Shown here in pieces: positions 9,325 through 15,611 of a DNA stretch of 36,576 nucleotides. Position 1 is the first letter of the stretch, and each line of letters opens with the position of its first letter. The notes under the pieces are model-generated. The model was given only the letters and a program-made list of their open reading frames with translations, had not been told where the DNA came from and did no database searches. This DNA is from a virus. Location: positions 1-36,576 of IMG/VR virus record IMGVR_UViG_3300037537_000485; one strand, written 5' to 3'. Both the position numbers and the translations under genes were made by a program.

Positions 9325-9593
9325 TTGCGAGCGTCCCATTCTAGTAGTTTTAAAAAAAATAGTTCATAACCTTCTTCATTACCTTTAATTTTGCGATGAC
9401 ATTCTCGGCAAAGGGTAATGCCGTTGTTGATAGAATATCGTAACGCCGGATGGCTCCCCCACTTCTTAATGTGATGAACCTCTAGTCTCTTTTTTGAACT
9501 ACATCCGGGCCACCGACATTTATTTTTATCTCGCCTGCGGATATCTTTACGCCATTGAGCGTAAGCCGGGTCATTCCAGTTTCTGCGCTGCAT
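9321..9593 (-). CDS. HNH endonuclease (90 aa)
   Basis: It shows a compact HNH nuclease motif: CRWPGCSS, then LEVHHIKKWG (the first His pair), NNGITLCRECH (Asn and CxxCH). The four cysteines form the structural zinc site. In many tailed phages a small HNH protein works with terminase in DNA packaging; position two genes before terL fits. A free-standing homing nuclease is the alternative. It overlaps the dehydratase gene by 23 nt. Confidence 0.88.
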   Translation of the reverse strand: MQRRNWNDPAYAQWRKDIRRRDKNKCRWPGCSSKKRLEVHHIKKWGSHPALRYSINNGITLCRECHRKIKGNEEGYELFFLKLLEWDARK

Positions 9594-10650
9594 TAATATC
9601 GTGACTCACCATAATTTTGACTAATTCTGAAAATGTGATCTTAGGAGTCCACCCAAGTTCTGACTTAGCCCTGAAAGGTAATCCCTGTAGGTATTCAACT
9701 TCTGCGGGTCGATAAAATTTGGGATCAACCACTACGTAGCTACTCCAGTCCCATACTTCAATGGCCGAAAATGCCTCGTTGAGAAAATCTCCGATAGAAT
9801 AGGTTTTCCCGGTAGCAATAACGTAGTCTTGAGGAGAGCTTTTCTGCAACATGGAATGCATTGCCTTCACATAGTCTTCCGCATGCCCCCAGTCTCTTCG
9901 AGCTTCTAAGTTGCCCAGACGAAGCTTGGGAAACTGGAAGCCCTGATCTCGGGAGACTCTGCCCGGAATATGTATCTCGTCTATGTCAAAAACTAAATCT
10001 TCGTACTTAATATCATGCCTATTAATCCAAACTAGAAATTCCCCAATCCACTTTGTAATTTTTCGAGTAACGAACTCCTCCCCTCTTCGCGGACTCTCAT
10101 GGTTGAATAAAATTCCACAGCATGCAAAAATATCATAAGCTTCCCTATAGATACGTACAAGATGATGTGCTGCAACTTTAGCTACTGCATAGGGAGATTG
10201 CGGCATAAGGGTGGTATCTTCGTCTTGGTATTTACCTGCATAGTTCTCTGTGAAGTTCTTGCCGAACATCTCGCTCGTAGAGGCTTGGTAAAACTTGGTA
10301 GATGGGGAAAATCGTCTTATTGCTTCTAAAAAGTGGAGCGGTCCTAATGCATTAACTTGAAAAGTAAAATCAGGTTGTTCAAAAGAGGTTGCCACATGGG
10401 ACTGGGCAGCAAGGTTGTATATCTCATCCGGCTTATACTTATTCACAATCTCATATACACATCCTGAATCTGCCACTTCTCCTTCAACTATGGAAAAATT
10501 AGGATGAATCATCGACTTGCCAAGTCTGTCAGAAGTGTTTGTGCTACTGCGTCTTTTCAGTCCAAGGACTTTGTAGTCCTTGTCTAGCAGAAGCTCAGAT
10601 AAATAAGAGCCGTCCTGTCCTGTAACTCCAGTTACTAAAGCTGTCTTCAT
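9571..10650 (-). CDS. gmd: GDP-mannose 4,6-dehydratase
   Basis: An NAD(P)-dependent short-chain dehydrogenase of the sugar-nucleotide type. The Rossmann loop TGVTGQDG (residues 7-14) binds cofactor; the catalytic SPYAVAK gives Tyr154 and Lys158, with STSEMFG supplying the Ser/Thr-Glu site. At 359 residues it is full-length. The enzyme converts GDP-mannose to GDP-4-keto-6-deoxymannose, the precursor of GDP-fucose, rhamnose or perosamine. An apparent loop insertion lies at residues about 217-240 (DLVFDIDEIHIPGRVSRDQG). It sits inside the packaging block, overlapping the neighbouring gene by 4 nt, so it is expressed with morphogenesis genes. Its likely use is altering surface or virion glycans, which is inference. 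Confidence 0.88.
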   Translation of the reverse strand: MKTALVTGVTGQDGSYLSELLLDKDYKVLGLKRRSSTNTSDRLGKSMIHPNFSIVEGEVADSGCVYEIVNKYKPDEIYNLAAQSHVATSFEQPDFTFQVNALGPLHFLEAIRRFSPSTKFYQASTSEMFGKNFTENYAGKYQDEDTTLMPQSPYAVAKVAAHHLVRIYREAYDIFACCGILFNHESPRRGEEFVTRKITKWIGEFLVWINRHDIKYEDLVFDIDEIHIPGRVSRDQGFQFPKLRLGNLEARRDWGHAEDYVKAMHSMLQKSSPQDYVIATGKTYSIGDFLNEAFSAIEVWDWSSYVVVDPKFYRPAEVEYLQGLPFRAKSELGWTPKITFSELVKIMVSHDINAAQKLE

Positions 10651-11468
10651 ATCTGCTCCTCTTCCTTTAAGGTGTTAGAATTCAATATTGGTTGATCCAC
10701 TGTCCCGTCCTCATACTCATGGTATTCACCCAACTTACTGACTGCCTTTTCAGCAGCAACCCTGTGAATCTCCATATCGAACCCTTCTTTTTCTCTAACT
10801 TGTTTGTCGTCCAATTGACGTAACCAAGAAGTAAAATTGGTCTTGGCGTCATCGGCATTTCTCTTGCGTTGCTCTCTTGTGCCCTTTAGATCCTTGAGTA
10901 ATCGTTCTTTCTTAGTAAGCAGCTTCTCATGCTCGTTAATATAGGCTGATTTAGAAGACATGGCTGCTCCTAACTGGGTTTGGAAAGAGGCGAGGGCTTG
11001 GGTGTCTTGCATGGGCGTGGGTTTTGCCATCTCATCCTCAATCAATTTATTAAGTCTCTCTATATTTGATACAACTTCTTGCCTGTCTTCCATGCCTCGG
11101 TTGATAAGCACCTCAGTCCTAATGACCTCAAGAATTTCCATCTCCTCCGTGTGTGTTACATCTTCTGAGAACTGCCTGAAGTAATCAATCCATTGATGTT
11201 CAAAAAAAATAAGTTCGTCGTCACTGAATTGCTTCCTGAGTTCCTTGAAGTAGTATCGTCCACGTAGCCTGACCAATAAATGTTCATCATCGGTCATGTT
11301 GCGCATTCTAAGGTTTTCCTTGTCTATAAACTTCTGCACTGGCACAACTGTCCGGTTAAGACTGTCGGCAATTTCCTTGAGGGGCATGTCAAAGCAATTT
11401 TGTCGAATAAAATTCATATCCGCAACGGAGAGCTTCCCACGCTTTCGCTTACCACGTTTCCGTGTCAA
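10647..11468 (-). CDS. HTH plus coiled-coil protein; candidate small terminase subunit
   Basis: The 273-residue protein starts with a basic tail (RKRGKRKRGK) and a helix-turn-helix-like domain (ADMNFIRQNCFDMPLKEIADSLNRTVVPVQKFI), followed by long charged helices with coiled-coil character (residues 110-230). DNA-binding N domain plus helical oligomerisation domain is the architecture of small terminase subunits, and it lies in the packaging block. No TerS signature was recognised, so a transcription or packaging regulator is equally possible. The short gene at 12473 carries a similar HTH segment. Confidence 0.55.
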   Translation of the reverse strand: MTRKRGKRKRGKLSVADMNFIRQNCFDMPLKEIADSLNRTVVPVQKFIDKENLRMRNMTDDEHLLVRLRGRYYFKELRKQFSDDELIFFEHQWIDYFRQFSEDVTHTEEMEILEVIRTEVLINRGMEDRQEVVSNIERLNKLIEDEMAKPTPMQDTQALASFQTQLGAAMSSKSAYINEHEKLLTKKERLLKDLKGTREQRKRNADDAKTNFTSWLRQLDDKQVREKEGFDMEIHRVAAEKAVSKLGEYHEYEDGTVDQPILNSNTLKEEEQI

Positions 11469-12060
11469 TGTCGTTCTCCTTTAGTATGCTCATGATTATC
11501 GTAACGATTGCTTCTCTACGGGCCTTGGGAAGCTTTAGGGTATTTACAAATCTTACCCAGTCTTCTCGATATTGGACAGGAATAGACTTGTCTACTAAAT
11601 TAAAGATGTACTTTCTATCAAGGCTCTCCTCGATGCCCCCTGAACTTTTTACATCTAATTCAAGCTGTGCAGTATTCATAATATTGCGTTTAGAAGTATT
11701 TCTCTTTAGCCATCCAGCATATAGGTCGCACTCTTCGTGATTACTGTACTCTTTACAGCCGTACCCTTTGTCATTTGAAAAAGATATATCAAAAAATGGG
11801 CAACTGTCACAGGGCTTGTCTGGCCTGCCAAAGTTATTTCGCTTGAAGTTGTAAAGCCGGTTGCGAACATGGGTCCACAAGAAATTCTCAAGCGGCCTTA
11901 TCCCGTCGTAATTTTCCATGCCCTCCCAAGCAAACAGGCGTGCCTGCTGCCTCATGTCTTCCAAGTCGTGATAGCCAAATTTAAACTTGCCCGCTAATCT
12001 GTTGGCAATATTATTGATTATCTGGATTACTTGGGCTTCCGTCATACCCTGTGGAATCAC
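11449..12060 (-). CDS. Sigma-70 region 2-like late transcription factor with zinc knuckle
   Basis: Residues about 25-80 (FGYHDLEDMRQQARLFAWEGMENYDG..RPLENFLWTHVRNRLYNFKR) match region 2 of sigma-70 factors, especially the truncated gp55-type late sigma factors. Four cysteines follow (CDSCPFFD, then CKEY and ECDLY with an adjacent His), suggesting a zinc-binding insertion. The C-terminal part (ARREAIVTIIMSILKEND) may replace region 4. The start used is GTG at 12060 behind AGGAG; ATG at 12045 is an alternative. It would direct host RNA polymerase to late promoters, inferred to be the leftward genes. It overlaps the neighbouring small gene by 50 nt. Confidence 0.75.
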   Translation of the reverse strand: MIPQGMTEAQVIQIINNIANRLAGKFKFGYHDLEDMRQQARLFAWEGMENYDGIRPLENFLWTHVRNRLYNFKRNNFGRPDKPCDSCPFFDISFSNDKGYGCKEYSNHEECDLYAGWLKRNTSKRNIMNTAQLELDVKSSGGIEESLDRKYIFNLVDKSIPVQYREDWVRFVNTLKLPKARREAIVTIIMSILKENDIDTETW

Positions 12061-12250
12061 CTTGTCTAATCTCCTGTACCTCGATTTGCTCTATAGATAG
12101 CTCAGGGTCTCGAATTAAAATAGCTGCTTCTATATGGAATGCATCCATGCTAATTTCTAAACCTATAATGTCTTCTATCTCTTCTCCCGTATCTGCGTTC
12201 ACAACCTTGGTGGTTGGGGGGGTGCCTTCAGATAGTATTTTCAGCTTCAT
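12011..12250 (-). CDS. Hypothetical acidic protein (79 aa)
   Basis: Starts MKLKILSEGTPPTTKVVNAD at 12250, behind AGGAG. The first half resembles a beta-rich phage protein that describes a residue-facing surface (TKVVNADTGEEIEDIIGLEISMDAF), the second half is hydrophilic. Function is unknown. Its last 50 nt overlap the start of the sigma factor gene and its start overlaps the upstream small gene. Confidence 0.7.
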   Translation of the reverse strand: MKLKILSEGTPPTTKVVNADTGEEIEDIIGLEISMDAFHIEAAILIRDPELSIEQIEVQEIRQGDSTGYDGSPSNPDNQ

Positions 12251-12395
12251 CAGTATCTCCTAAAAGTTCTTGCATGTCTTTCTCTTTGGATAGACTGGCC
12301 TGTGCCGCAGCCTCTTCGTCCACTCCGCTCGCAGCGACTACCTGCGGTTCCGAGGATGCTATTAACCTTCCGTCAGAATTTTTGAAATATCTCAT
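12228..12395 (-). CDS. Hypothetical acidic protein, first gene of the leftward block (55 aa)
   Basis: Too short for the usual ORF cut-off: 55 residues starting MRYFKNSDGRLIASSEP and ending DTDEAENTI, ATG at 12395 with AGAGAGGA upstream. Acidic, alanine-rich middle; no recognised domain. It overlaps the next gene by 23 nt and is the promoter-proximal gene of the minus-strand operon. Confidence 0.65.
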   Translation of the reverse strand: MRYFKNSDGRLIASSEPQVVAASGVDEEAAAQASLSKEKDMQELLGDTDEAENTI

Positions 12396-12409
12396 TAAAA
12401 TCCTCTCTT

Positions 12410-12433
12410 GGTAAGACTATAATATATTATATA
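12410..12433. promoter_or_regulatory. Divergent promoter region between leftward and rightward blocks
   Basis: A near-palindromic AT block contains TATAAT on the plus strand (12418-12423) and TATAAT on the minus strand (12431-12426). No good -35 box is seen on either side, which would suit a late promoter read by a gp55-like sigma factor. Divergent transcription is clear from the gene order. Assignment is inference. Confidence 0.45.
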
Positions 12434-12472
12434 CCCAAATGGCCACTTTATTAATACACAAATGGGCGATCA

Positions 12473-12670
12473 ATGAATATTAAATGGAGTATGGAGGATC
12501 GGCAATTTATCAGGGAGAATGCAGCCCACATAAAAGATAAAGACTTGGCTGCGCAGTTAAGCGTTCGAAATGGACGGCATATATCCTTGGGGGCCGTTAG
12601 GAAGTTGAGACAAAGATTAGGGATTGTCAAGAAAAGCGGTCGCGGAATATGTGAATTGGAGGAAGGATGA
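12473..12670 (+). CDS. Small HTH-like DNA-binding protein
   Basis: 65 residues, start MNIKWSMEDRQFIREN. The segment DRQFIRENAAHIKDKDLAAQLSVRNGRHISLGAVRKLRQRLG reads as a helix-turn-helix similar to the N terminus of the 273-residue packaging-block protein on the other strand. Basic C terminus. No strong ribosome site. It overlaps the next gene by 4 nt (ATGA). First rightward gene at the divergence point, so a regulatory role is plausible. Confidence 0.65.
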   Translation: MNIKWSMEDRQFIRENAAHIKDKDLAAQLSVRNGRHISLGAVRKLRQRLGIVKKSGRGICELEEG

Positions 12671-12966
12671 GTCGGTGTGAGTTTAGGGAAAGTAAGATAC
12701 AAGGAAACGGTGTCTTTGCGGTTGAACCTCTGCCTGCGGGACAAAAACTCTTTGAAACTCACTCGGGGCTTCCCGACGAACGGGAATGGGCCAATCTAGT
12801 GCCCAACTGCCTATATAACCACTCATACGCCCCAAACTGCAAGTCGATCACTGGGGAAAAGTTCAAATACTTAGTCACCTTGCGTAATATTGAGACTGGC
12901 GAAGAGCTAACCTCGGATTACACAAAAGATCCCGACTTAGAGCAGCCGCAGGACGACTGGGTATAA
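12667..12966 (+). CDS. Mini SET-domain protein (putative protein lysine methyltransferase)
   Basis: At 99 residues it contains the SET core: GNGVFAVEPLPAG (the GxG cofactor loop), NHSYAPNC (matching NHSxxPNC) and ETGEELTSDY (matching GEELTxDY, with the catalytic-type Tyr). SET proteins use S-adenosylmethionine to methylate lysine. This is close to the minimal size for the fold and lacks pre- and post-SET cysteines. Its target is unknown; capsid, host RNA polymerase or nucleoid proteins are guesses. It is coupled to the preceding HTH gene by an ATGA overlap. Confidence 0.82.
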   Translation: MSRCEFRESKIQGNGVFAVEPLPAGQKLFETHSGLPDEREWANLVPNCLYNHSYAPNCKSITGEKFKYLVTLRNIETGEELTSDYTKDPDLEQPQDDWV

Positions 12967-13056
12967 ATAAAAGTGGACATTTCATTTCGGGTGAGTTTAG
13001 TTCGTCTGTACCACCTGCGACTTTTCCCTGTTTGATCCGCGTGGTGGTCCAGATTG

Positions 13057-13082
13057 AAAAAACCCCACCTCATGGTGTGGGG
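13057..13082 (-). terminator. Intrinsic terminator reading leftward
   Basis: CCCCAC (13063-13068) pairs with GTGGGG (13077-13082); in the minus direction the hairpin ends in TTTTTT. It would stop a leftward transcript arising in the iteron region, where no leftward gene is recognised. Confidence 0.7.
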
Positions 13083-13165
13083 AATACACTATGGTTAGGG
13101 TAGGAAATACACTATGGTTAGGGTGAGTGATACACTATGCTTGGTGTTAGACCTACACTATGATA
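13082..13165. repeat. Tandem 23-bp repeats (TACACTATGGTTAGGGT core)
   Basis: Four successive units share TACACTATG. The first two continue GTTAGGGT; the third and fourth diverge. The spacing is about 23 bp. They lie beside the iterons, so they may bind a replication or regulatory protein. Confidence 0.8.
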
Positions 13166-13195
13166 TTATTGACATTGAGATTCAATCTCAACTAT

Positions 13196-13340
13196 GATGC
13201 ATAAGAATATATTGATACGAATGAATAACGCATAAAGATATCTTGATACGTAATGCATAAGAATATCTTGATATGTAATGCATAAGGATATGTTGATATG
13301 TAATGGACAATGCATAAGGATATGTTGATATGATACGATA
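13196..13340. repeat. Iteron array, five copies of a ~25-bp unit
   Basis: The unit is GCATAAGRATAT followed by NTTGATAYG, repeated five times at about 25-bp spacing with a 7-bp insertion before the last copy. Copies 1 and 2 are more diverged; copies 3-5 are nearly identical. Direct repeats of about two helical turns next to AT-rich DNA are typical of initiator-binding iterons. Confidence 0.8.
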
Positions 13341-13381
13341 GAATTACTTTGAGATAATTCTCGATTATCTAATGGTAGGCA

Positions 13382-13410
13382 TTGACAATTGACGATACAC
13401 TTGGTATAAT
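13382..13410 (+). promoter_or_regulatory. Consensus sigma-70 promoter, class A
   Basis: TTGACA, 17-bp spacer, TATAAT preceded by CTTGG (extended -10 TGn). It drives the first micropeptide cassette. The transcript begins with a CAA-rich leader (AAGAAACAACAAGG). Confidence 0.9.
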
Positions 13411-13449
13411 ACACGTATAAGAAACAACAAGGAACAAAGGATAACAACA

Positions 13450-13512
13450 ATGACAACTACAATCTTCATCATCGCAATCATCGCCATCATCACCGGGATG
13501 ATCAGCGACTAA
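13450..13512 (+). CDS. Membrane micropeptide family a, copy 1 (20 aa)
   Basis: Predicted peptide MTTTIFIIAIIAIITGMISD: one hydrophobic helix with almost no tails. ATG is 40 nt after the promoter and is preceded by AAGG. Two further copies (13918, 15000) encode MTTLFIIAILAIITGMVSS. The size and hydrophobicity resemble small type I toxin peptides or accessory membrane peptides, but no homology is claimed. The repeated conservation argues that it is translated. Confidence 0.7.
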   Translation: MTTTIFIIAIIAIITGMISD

Positions 13513-13514
13513 CC

Positions 13515-13536
13515 CACACACACACACACACACACA
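13515..13536 (+). repeat. CA dinucleotide repeat in a 5' leader
   Basis: About 11 CA units lie between micropeptide copies a1 and b1, just upstream of AAGGAAAACACA and the ATG at 13548. A similar tract precedes the gene at 15169. It extends an unstructured CA-rich leader. Confidence 0.85.
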
Positions 13537-13547
13537 AGGAAAACACA

Positions 13548-13646
13548 ATGGATACACTACTTGCAATCAGCATGGTAACAACAATGGCAATCGTAGGGCT
13601 TTGGCTTTACAGTAGCTTCAAGTGGCAAGGTTGGGGTAAGATCTAA
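13548..13646 (+). CDS. Membrane micropeptide family b, copy 1 (32 aa)
   Basis: 32 residues: start MDTLLAISM, a hydrophobic span through AIVGLWLYSS, then a conserved basic, tryptophan-rich tail FKWQGWGKI. One transmembrane helix with a cationic tail is expected. Ribosome site AAGGA. Copies at 13979 and 16390 keep the second half almost unchanged while the first third varies. It follows family a within the same transcript. Confidence 0.75.
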   Translation: MDTLLAISMVTTMAIVGLWLYSSFKWQGWGKI

Positions 13647-13680
13647 TCTGAGAAAGTTTCAGATTGGCCAACGATTGGGC

Positions 13681-13823
13681 TTGACAAAATCGTGCGAGAC
13701 TGGGGTATCGAACGTCGTAAGTGCTTTGGTAGTAACGACTTAGCAACTACTTTTGCAAAGTTTGAGAAAGGATGGTAGAAAGGGTGGCGAAGAGAGGTGA
13801 AAAATGCCGATAATATATATAGG
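13681..13823 (+). repeat. R element copy 1 (degenerate core; dead B promoter)
   Basis: Starts TTGACAAAATCGTGCG, with a diverged core and loop, followed by CGTCGTAAG, ACGACTTAGCAACTACTTT, GAGAAAGGATGG and ending in a B-type promoter remnant (ATGCCGATAATATATATAGGG without TTGACA or TATAAT). An A promoter takes over at 13851. Confidence 0.85.
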
Positions 13824-13850
13824 GAAAGAGAAAAAATGCCTTGTTTGGGG

Positions 13851-13879
13851 TTGACAAAACGACGCCCACTTGGTATAAT
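13851..13879 (+). promoter_or_regulatory. Consensus promoter, class A
   Basis: TTGACA, 17 bp, TATAAT with CTTGG before the -10 box. Drives the second micropeptide cassette through a leader rich in CAA and ending AAAGGAAACAAACAAAC. Confidence 0.9.
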
Positions 13880-13917
13880 ACACGTATAAGAAACAACAAC
13901 AAAGGAAACAAACAAAC

Positions 13918-13977
13918 ATGACTACTCTCTTCATCATCGCAATCTTGGCAATCATCACCGGAATGGTGAGTAGCTAA
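13918..13977 (+). CDS. Membrane micropeptide family a, copy 2 (19 aa)
   Basis: Peptide MTTLFIIAILAIITGMVSS. The 60-nt coding sequence is identical to copy 3 at 15000. AAAGGA lies 14 nt upstream of ATG. The stop is separated by a single base from the family b gene at 13979, so the two are translated together. Confidence 0.75.
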   Translation: MTTLFIIAILAIITGMVSS

Positions 13978-13978
13978 C

Positions 13979-14077
13979 ATGGATATTCTACTAGCCATCA
14001 GCATGATCTCAACAATGGCAATCGTAGGGCTTTGGCTCTACAGCAGCTTCAAGTGGCAAGGATGGGGTAAGATCTAA
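13979..14077 (+). CDS. Membrane micropeptide family b, copy 2 (32 aa)
   Basis: Starts MDILLAISMISTMAIVGLWL and ends FKWQGWGKI. Single transmembrane helix with cationic Trp-rich tail. One base after the family a stop, so translation is probably coupled. Differs from copy 1 at three or four residues in the first 13, none in the last 19. Confidence 0.78.
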   Translation: MDILLAISMISTMAIVGLWLYSSFKWQGWGKI

Positions 14078-14111
14078 TCTGAGAAAGTTTTGGAATAGCC
14101 CCTGATTGGGC

Positions 14112-14140
14112 TTGACAATTGACGACTTACTTGGTATAAT
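14112..14140 (+). promoter_or_regulatory. Consensus promoter, class A
   Basis: TTGACA, 17 bp, TATAAT, with ACTTGG before the -10 box. Precedes the lysine/proline peptide at 14185. Confidence 0.9.
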
Positions 14141-14184
14141 AGAAGCATACAAAACAACAACAGTTCTTGAAAGGAACAAACAAC

Positions 14185-14286
14185 ATGAAGAATAACAAAA
14201 ACAAAAACACCAACAAGCCGGTTACCAAGCCGGTCAAGAAGCCGGTTATCAAGCCGGAGCCTATGCAATGGAAGCATTACGATTGA
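14185..14286 (+). CDS. KPV-repeat basic peptide (33 aa)
   Basis: 33 residues, Asn/Lys-rich start (MKNNKNKNTN) followed by four variants of KPV/KPxx (NKPVTKPVKKPVIKPEP) and ending MQWKHYD. It is strongly basic and probably disordered. Ribosome site TTGAAAGGA. Function unknown; nucleic acid or membrane surface binding is possible. Confidence 0.65.
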   Translation: MKNNKNKNTNKPVTKPVKKPVIKPEPMQWKHYD

Positions 14287-14289
14287 TCA

Positions 14290-14400
14290 TCGTAACTTGA
14301 AGTTGAACAAGTAAACAACAACGCTTGAAGCCTAACAAGTAAACAATGGCGGCTGAAGCCTAACAGCATAACAATGGCGGGACACAATACAACCGTTCTT
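14290..14400 (+). repeat. Short tandem repeats in a gene-free leader (TTGAAG..AACAAGTAAACAA)
   Basis: Three degenerate units of about 28-30 bp share TTGAAG, CTAACAAGTAAACAA and GGCGG-like joints. Two related units occur at 19977-20040, again just upstream of a TTGAAAGGG ribosome site. No gene seen in this stretch. Confidence 0.65.
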
Positions 14401-14416
14401 GAAAGGGACAAACAAC

Positions 14417-14629
14417 ATGAAAACACAACACACATTCCAGAAGATGGACTTCGCCCAGTGGTACGACAATCACGACGTGATGCACGCCGTGACCGTTCTC
14501 GAAGTGGACAACGACGAGGCTCATCAGGGGCCATTCGCCAATATCCACTACTACACTGGCATCGAGGTGACCGACGTGGTGACCAAGTGGGTTCCGGTTT
14601 CGCAGTTGATTCCCATGATTGGGGCTTGA
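14417..14629 (+). CDS. Hypothetical protein (70 aa)
   Basis: Starts MKTQHTFQKMDFAQWYDNHD behind CTTGAAAGGGA; an in-frame ATG at 14399 lies inside that leader and is rejected. Acidic, mostly hydrophilic, with HYYTGIEVTDVVTKWVPVSQL toward the end. Not recognised. Its stop overlaps the beginning of R element copy 2. Confidence 0.7.
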   Translation: MKTQHTFQKMDFAQWYDNHDVMHAVTVLEVDNDEAHQGPFANIHYYTGIEVTDVVTKWVPVSQLIPMIGA

Positions 14630-14758
14630 CAAAATCGTGCGGGGCCGGGGTATCGCGCGTCGTAAGTACTTGCCCTGTAAGGACTTACAACTACTTTGGG
14701 AAAATTTCGAGAAAAGGTGGCGATAGGGGTTGATTTATGCCGATAATATAAGTATAAT
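14626..14758 (+). repeat. R element copy 2 with B-type promoter
   Basis: TTGACAAAATCGTGCG, GGGCCGGGG core, CGTCGTAAGT and ACTTACAACTACTTT (GTAAGT/ACTTAC can pair), GAGAAAAGGTGG, ending in a promoter TTGATT, 17 bp with ATGCCGATAATATA, TATAAT (14753-14758). Drives the gene at 14781. Confidence 0.9.
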
Positions 14759-14780
14759 GGGAGCATACAAAGGAACAACA

Positions 14781-14897
14781 ATGACTACTACTCGCTTCAT
14801 CACTTACATCTGCTACAGCATCACCTGCCCCGAGGGTATCACTCCAGCGCGATGGAGTGGAATGCTCACTTGGGCACGAACCAACGGCTACATCTAA
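14781..14897 (+). CDS. Small hypothetical protein in the micropeptide slot (38 aa)
   Basis: 38 residues starting MTTTRFITYICYSITCPEG and ending WARTNGYI. The first codons resemble family a, and the 3' flank (ATCTAATCTGAGAAAGTTTC) is the same as after family b genes, so it occupies the same cassette position with different content. Ribosome site AAGGA. Function unknown. Confidence 0.6.
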   Translation: MTTTRFITYICYSITCPEGITPARWSGMLTWARTNGYI

Positions 14898-14931
14898 TCT
14901 GAGAAAGTTTCGGAATTGTCCCCCATAGGGG

Positions 14932-14960
14932 TTGACAAAACGGCAACTACTTGGTATAAT
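14932..14960 (+). promoter_or_regulatory. Consensus promoter, class A
   Basis: TTGACA, 17 bp, TATAAT with ACTTGG before the -10 box. Precedes micropeptide a copy 3. Confidence 0.9.
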
Positions 14961-14999
14961 ATACTCATAAGAAACAACAACAACAGGAAACAAACAAAC

Positions 15000-15059
15000 A
15001 TGACTACTCTCTTCATCATCGCAATCTTGGCAATCATCACCGGAATGGTGAGTAGCTAA
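15000..15059 (+). CDS. Membrane micropeptide family a, copy 3 (19 aa)
   Basis: Nucleotide sequence identical over 60 nt to the copy at 13918, encoding MTTLFIIAILAIITGMVSS. Leader contains ACAGGAAACAAACAAAC. Not followed by a family b gene; a CA tract and the gene at 15169 come next. Confidence 0.75.
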   Translation: MTTLFIIAILAIITGMVSS

Positions 15060-15114
15060 GGCCAATGGGATTCTGGAGCCGAGAGGCTAGGGGCTACTGC
15101 CCACTGCTATCCCC

Positions 15115-15149
<35 letters not shown>

Positions 15150-15168
15150 CTTGAAAGGGTAACACACA

Positions 15169-15357
15169 ATGATCAAGATCCAAGACGCAACAGTTGAGAC
15201 ACTCGACGACACACAGGCCCGCCCCGTGGGTAGTACGGTACTGGCCGTGACCATTGGCGACCACGCCTTCCAGATGCTTGTCGATGAGCATGAGTTGCGA
15301 GAGGCAATGGCAAGCGCGAATGGTGGCACTAAGCCATGCATGACACCCGCGCCGTAG
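15169..15357 (+). CDS. Hypothetical protein, paralogue of the gene at 16185 (62 aa)
   Basis: Starts MIKIQDATVETLDDTQARPV, middle STVLAVTIGDHAFQMLVDEHEL, ends TPAP. The paralogue at 16185 shares NATVETL, QARPV, VTIGDHxF, LVDExEL and the PAP ending. Beta-rich N half followed by a helix. Ribosome site CTTGAAAGGG. Function not recognised. Confidence 0.75.
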   Translation: MIKIQDATVETLDDTQARPVGSTVLAVTIGDHAFQMLVDEHELREAMASANGGTKPCMTPAP

Positions 15358-15446
15358 GATGCCCGTAGTCTAATAGGGGCCGCCAGCTTCCTGAGTCTTG
15401 CCTAAGCAAGCTCTCTAGGAGTCTGAGAGGGGCATACCGCACCTGA

Positions 15447-15583
15447 GCTTTTTGTGCGGAGCGGGGGTTTCGCACGTCGTAACTCCTTGGTGGGTAACGA
15501 CTTACAACTACTTTTGCAAAATCTGAGAAAGGGTGGTAGAAAGGGTGGCGACGGAGGGTAAAAAATGCCGATAATATATATAG
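15447..15583 (+). repeat. R element copy 3 (lost -35; dead B promoter)
   Basis: The TTGACA is replaced by GAGCTTTTT, but GTGCGG, GGGGGTTTCGCACGTCGTAA, ACGACTTACAACTACTTTTGCAAAA and doubled AAAGGGTGG follow. It ends ATGCCGATAATATATATAGGG without a working -10. The A promoter at 15612 takes over. Confidence 0.85.
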
Positions 15584-15611
15584 GGAAAGAAAGAAAAGGC
15601 CTTGTTTGGGG

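Larger units (their letters stand above)
12967..13380. other. Gene-free region: repeats and candidate replication origin
   Basis: No plausible gene is present. From left to right it holds a minus-strand terminator (13057-13082), about four 23-bp tandem repeats (13082-13165), a short palindrome GAGATT-C-AATCTC (about 13176-13188), five 25-bp iterons (13196-13340) and a GAATTA/TAATTC hairpin before the first rightward consensus promoter. The base composition is AT-rich. The layout resembles an iteron-type origin at the point where transcription diverges. Confidence 0.6.

Noticed and set aside
13082-13125. Telomere-like TTAGGG repeats
   Set aside because: Only two full GTTAGGGT units within a longer 23-bp repeat; not a simple hexamer array and not at a terminus.
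13166-13456. 96-residue minus-strand ORF through the iterons
   Set aside because: Its peptide is just the iteron repeat translated (ISLCI/YQDILMHY repeats); no ribosome site.
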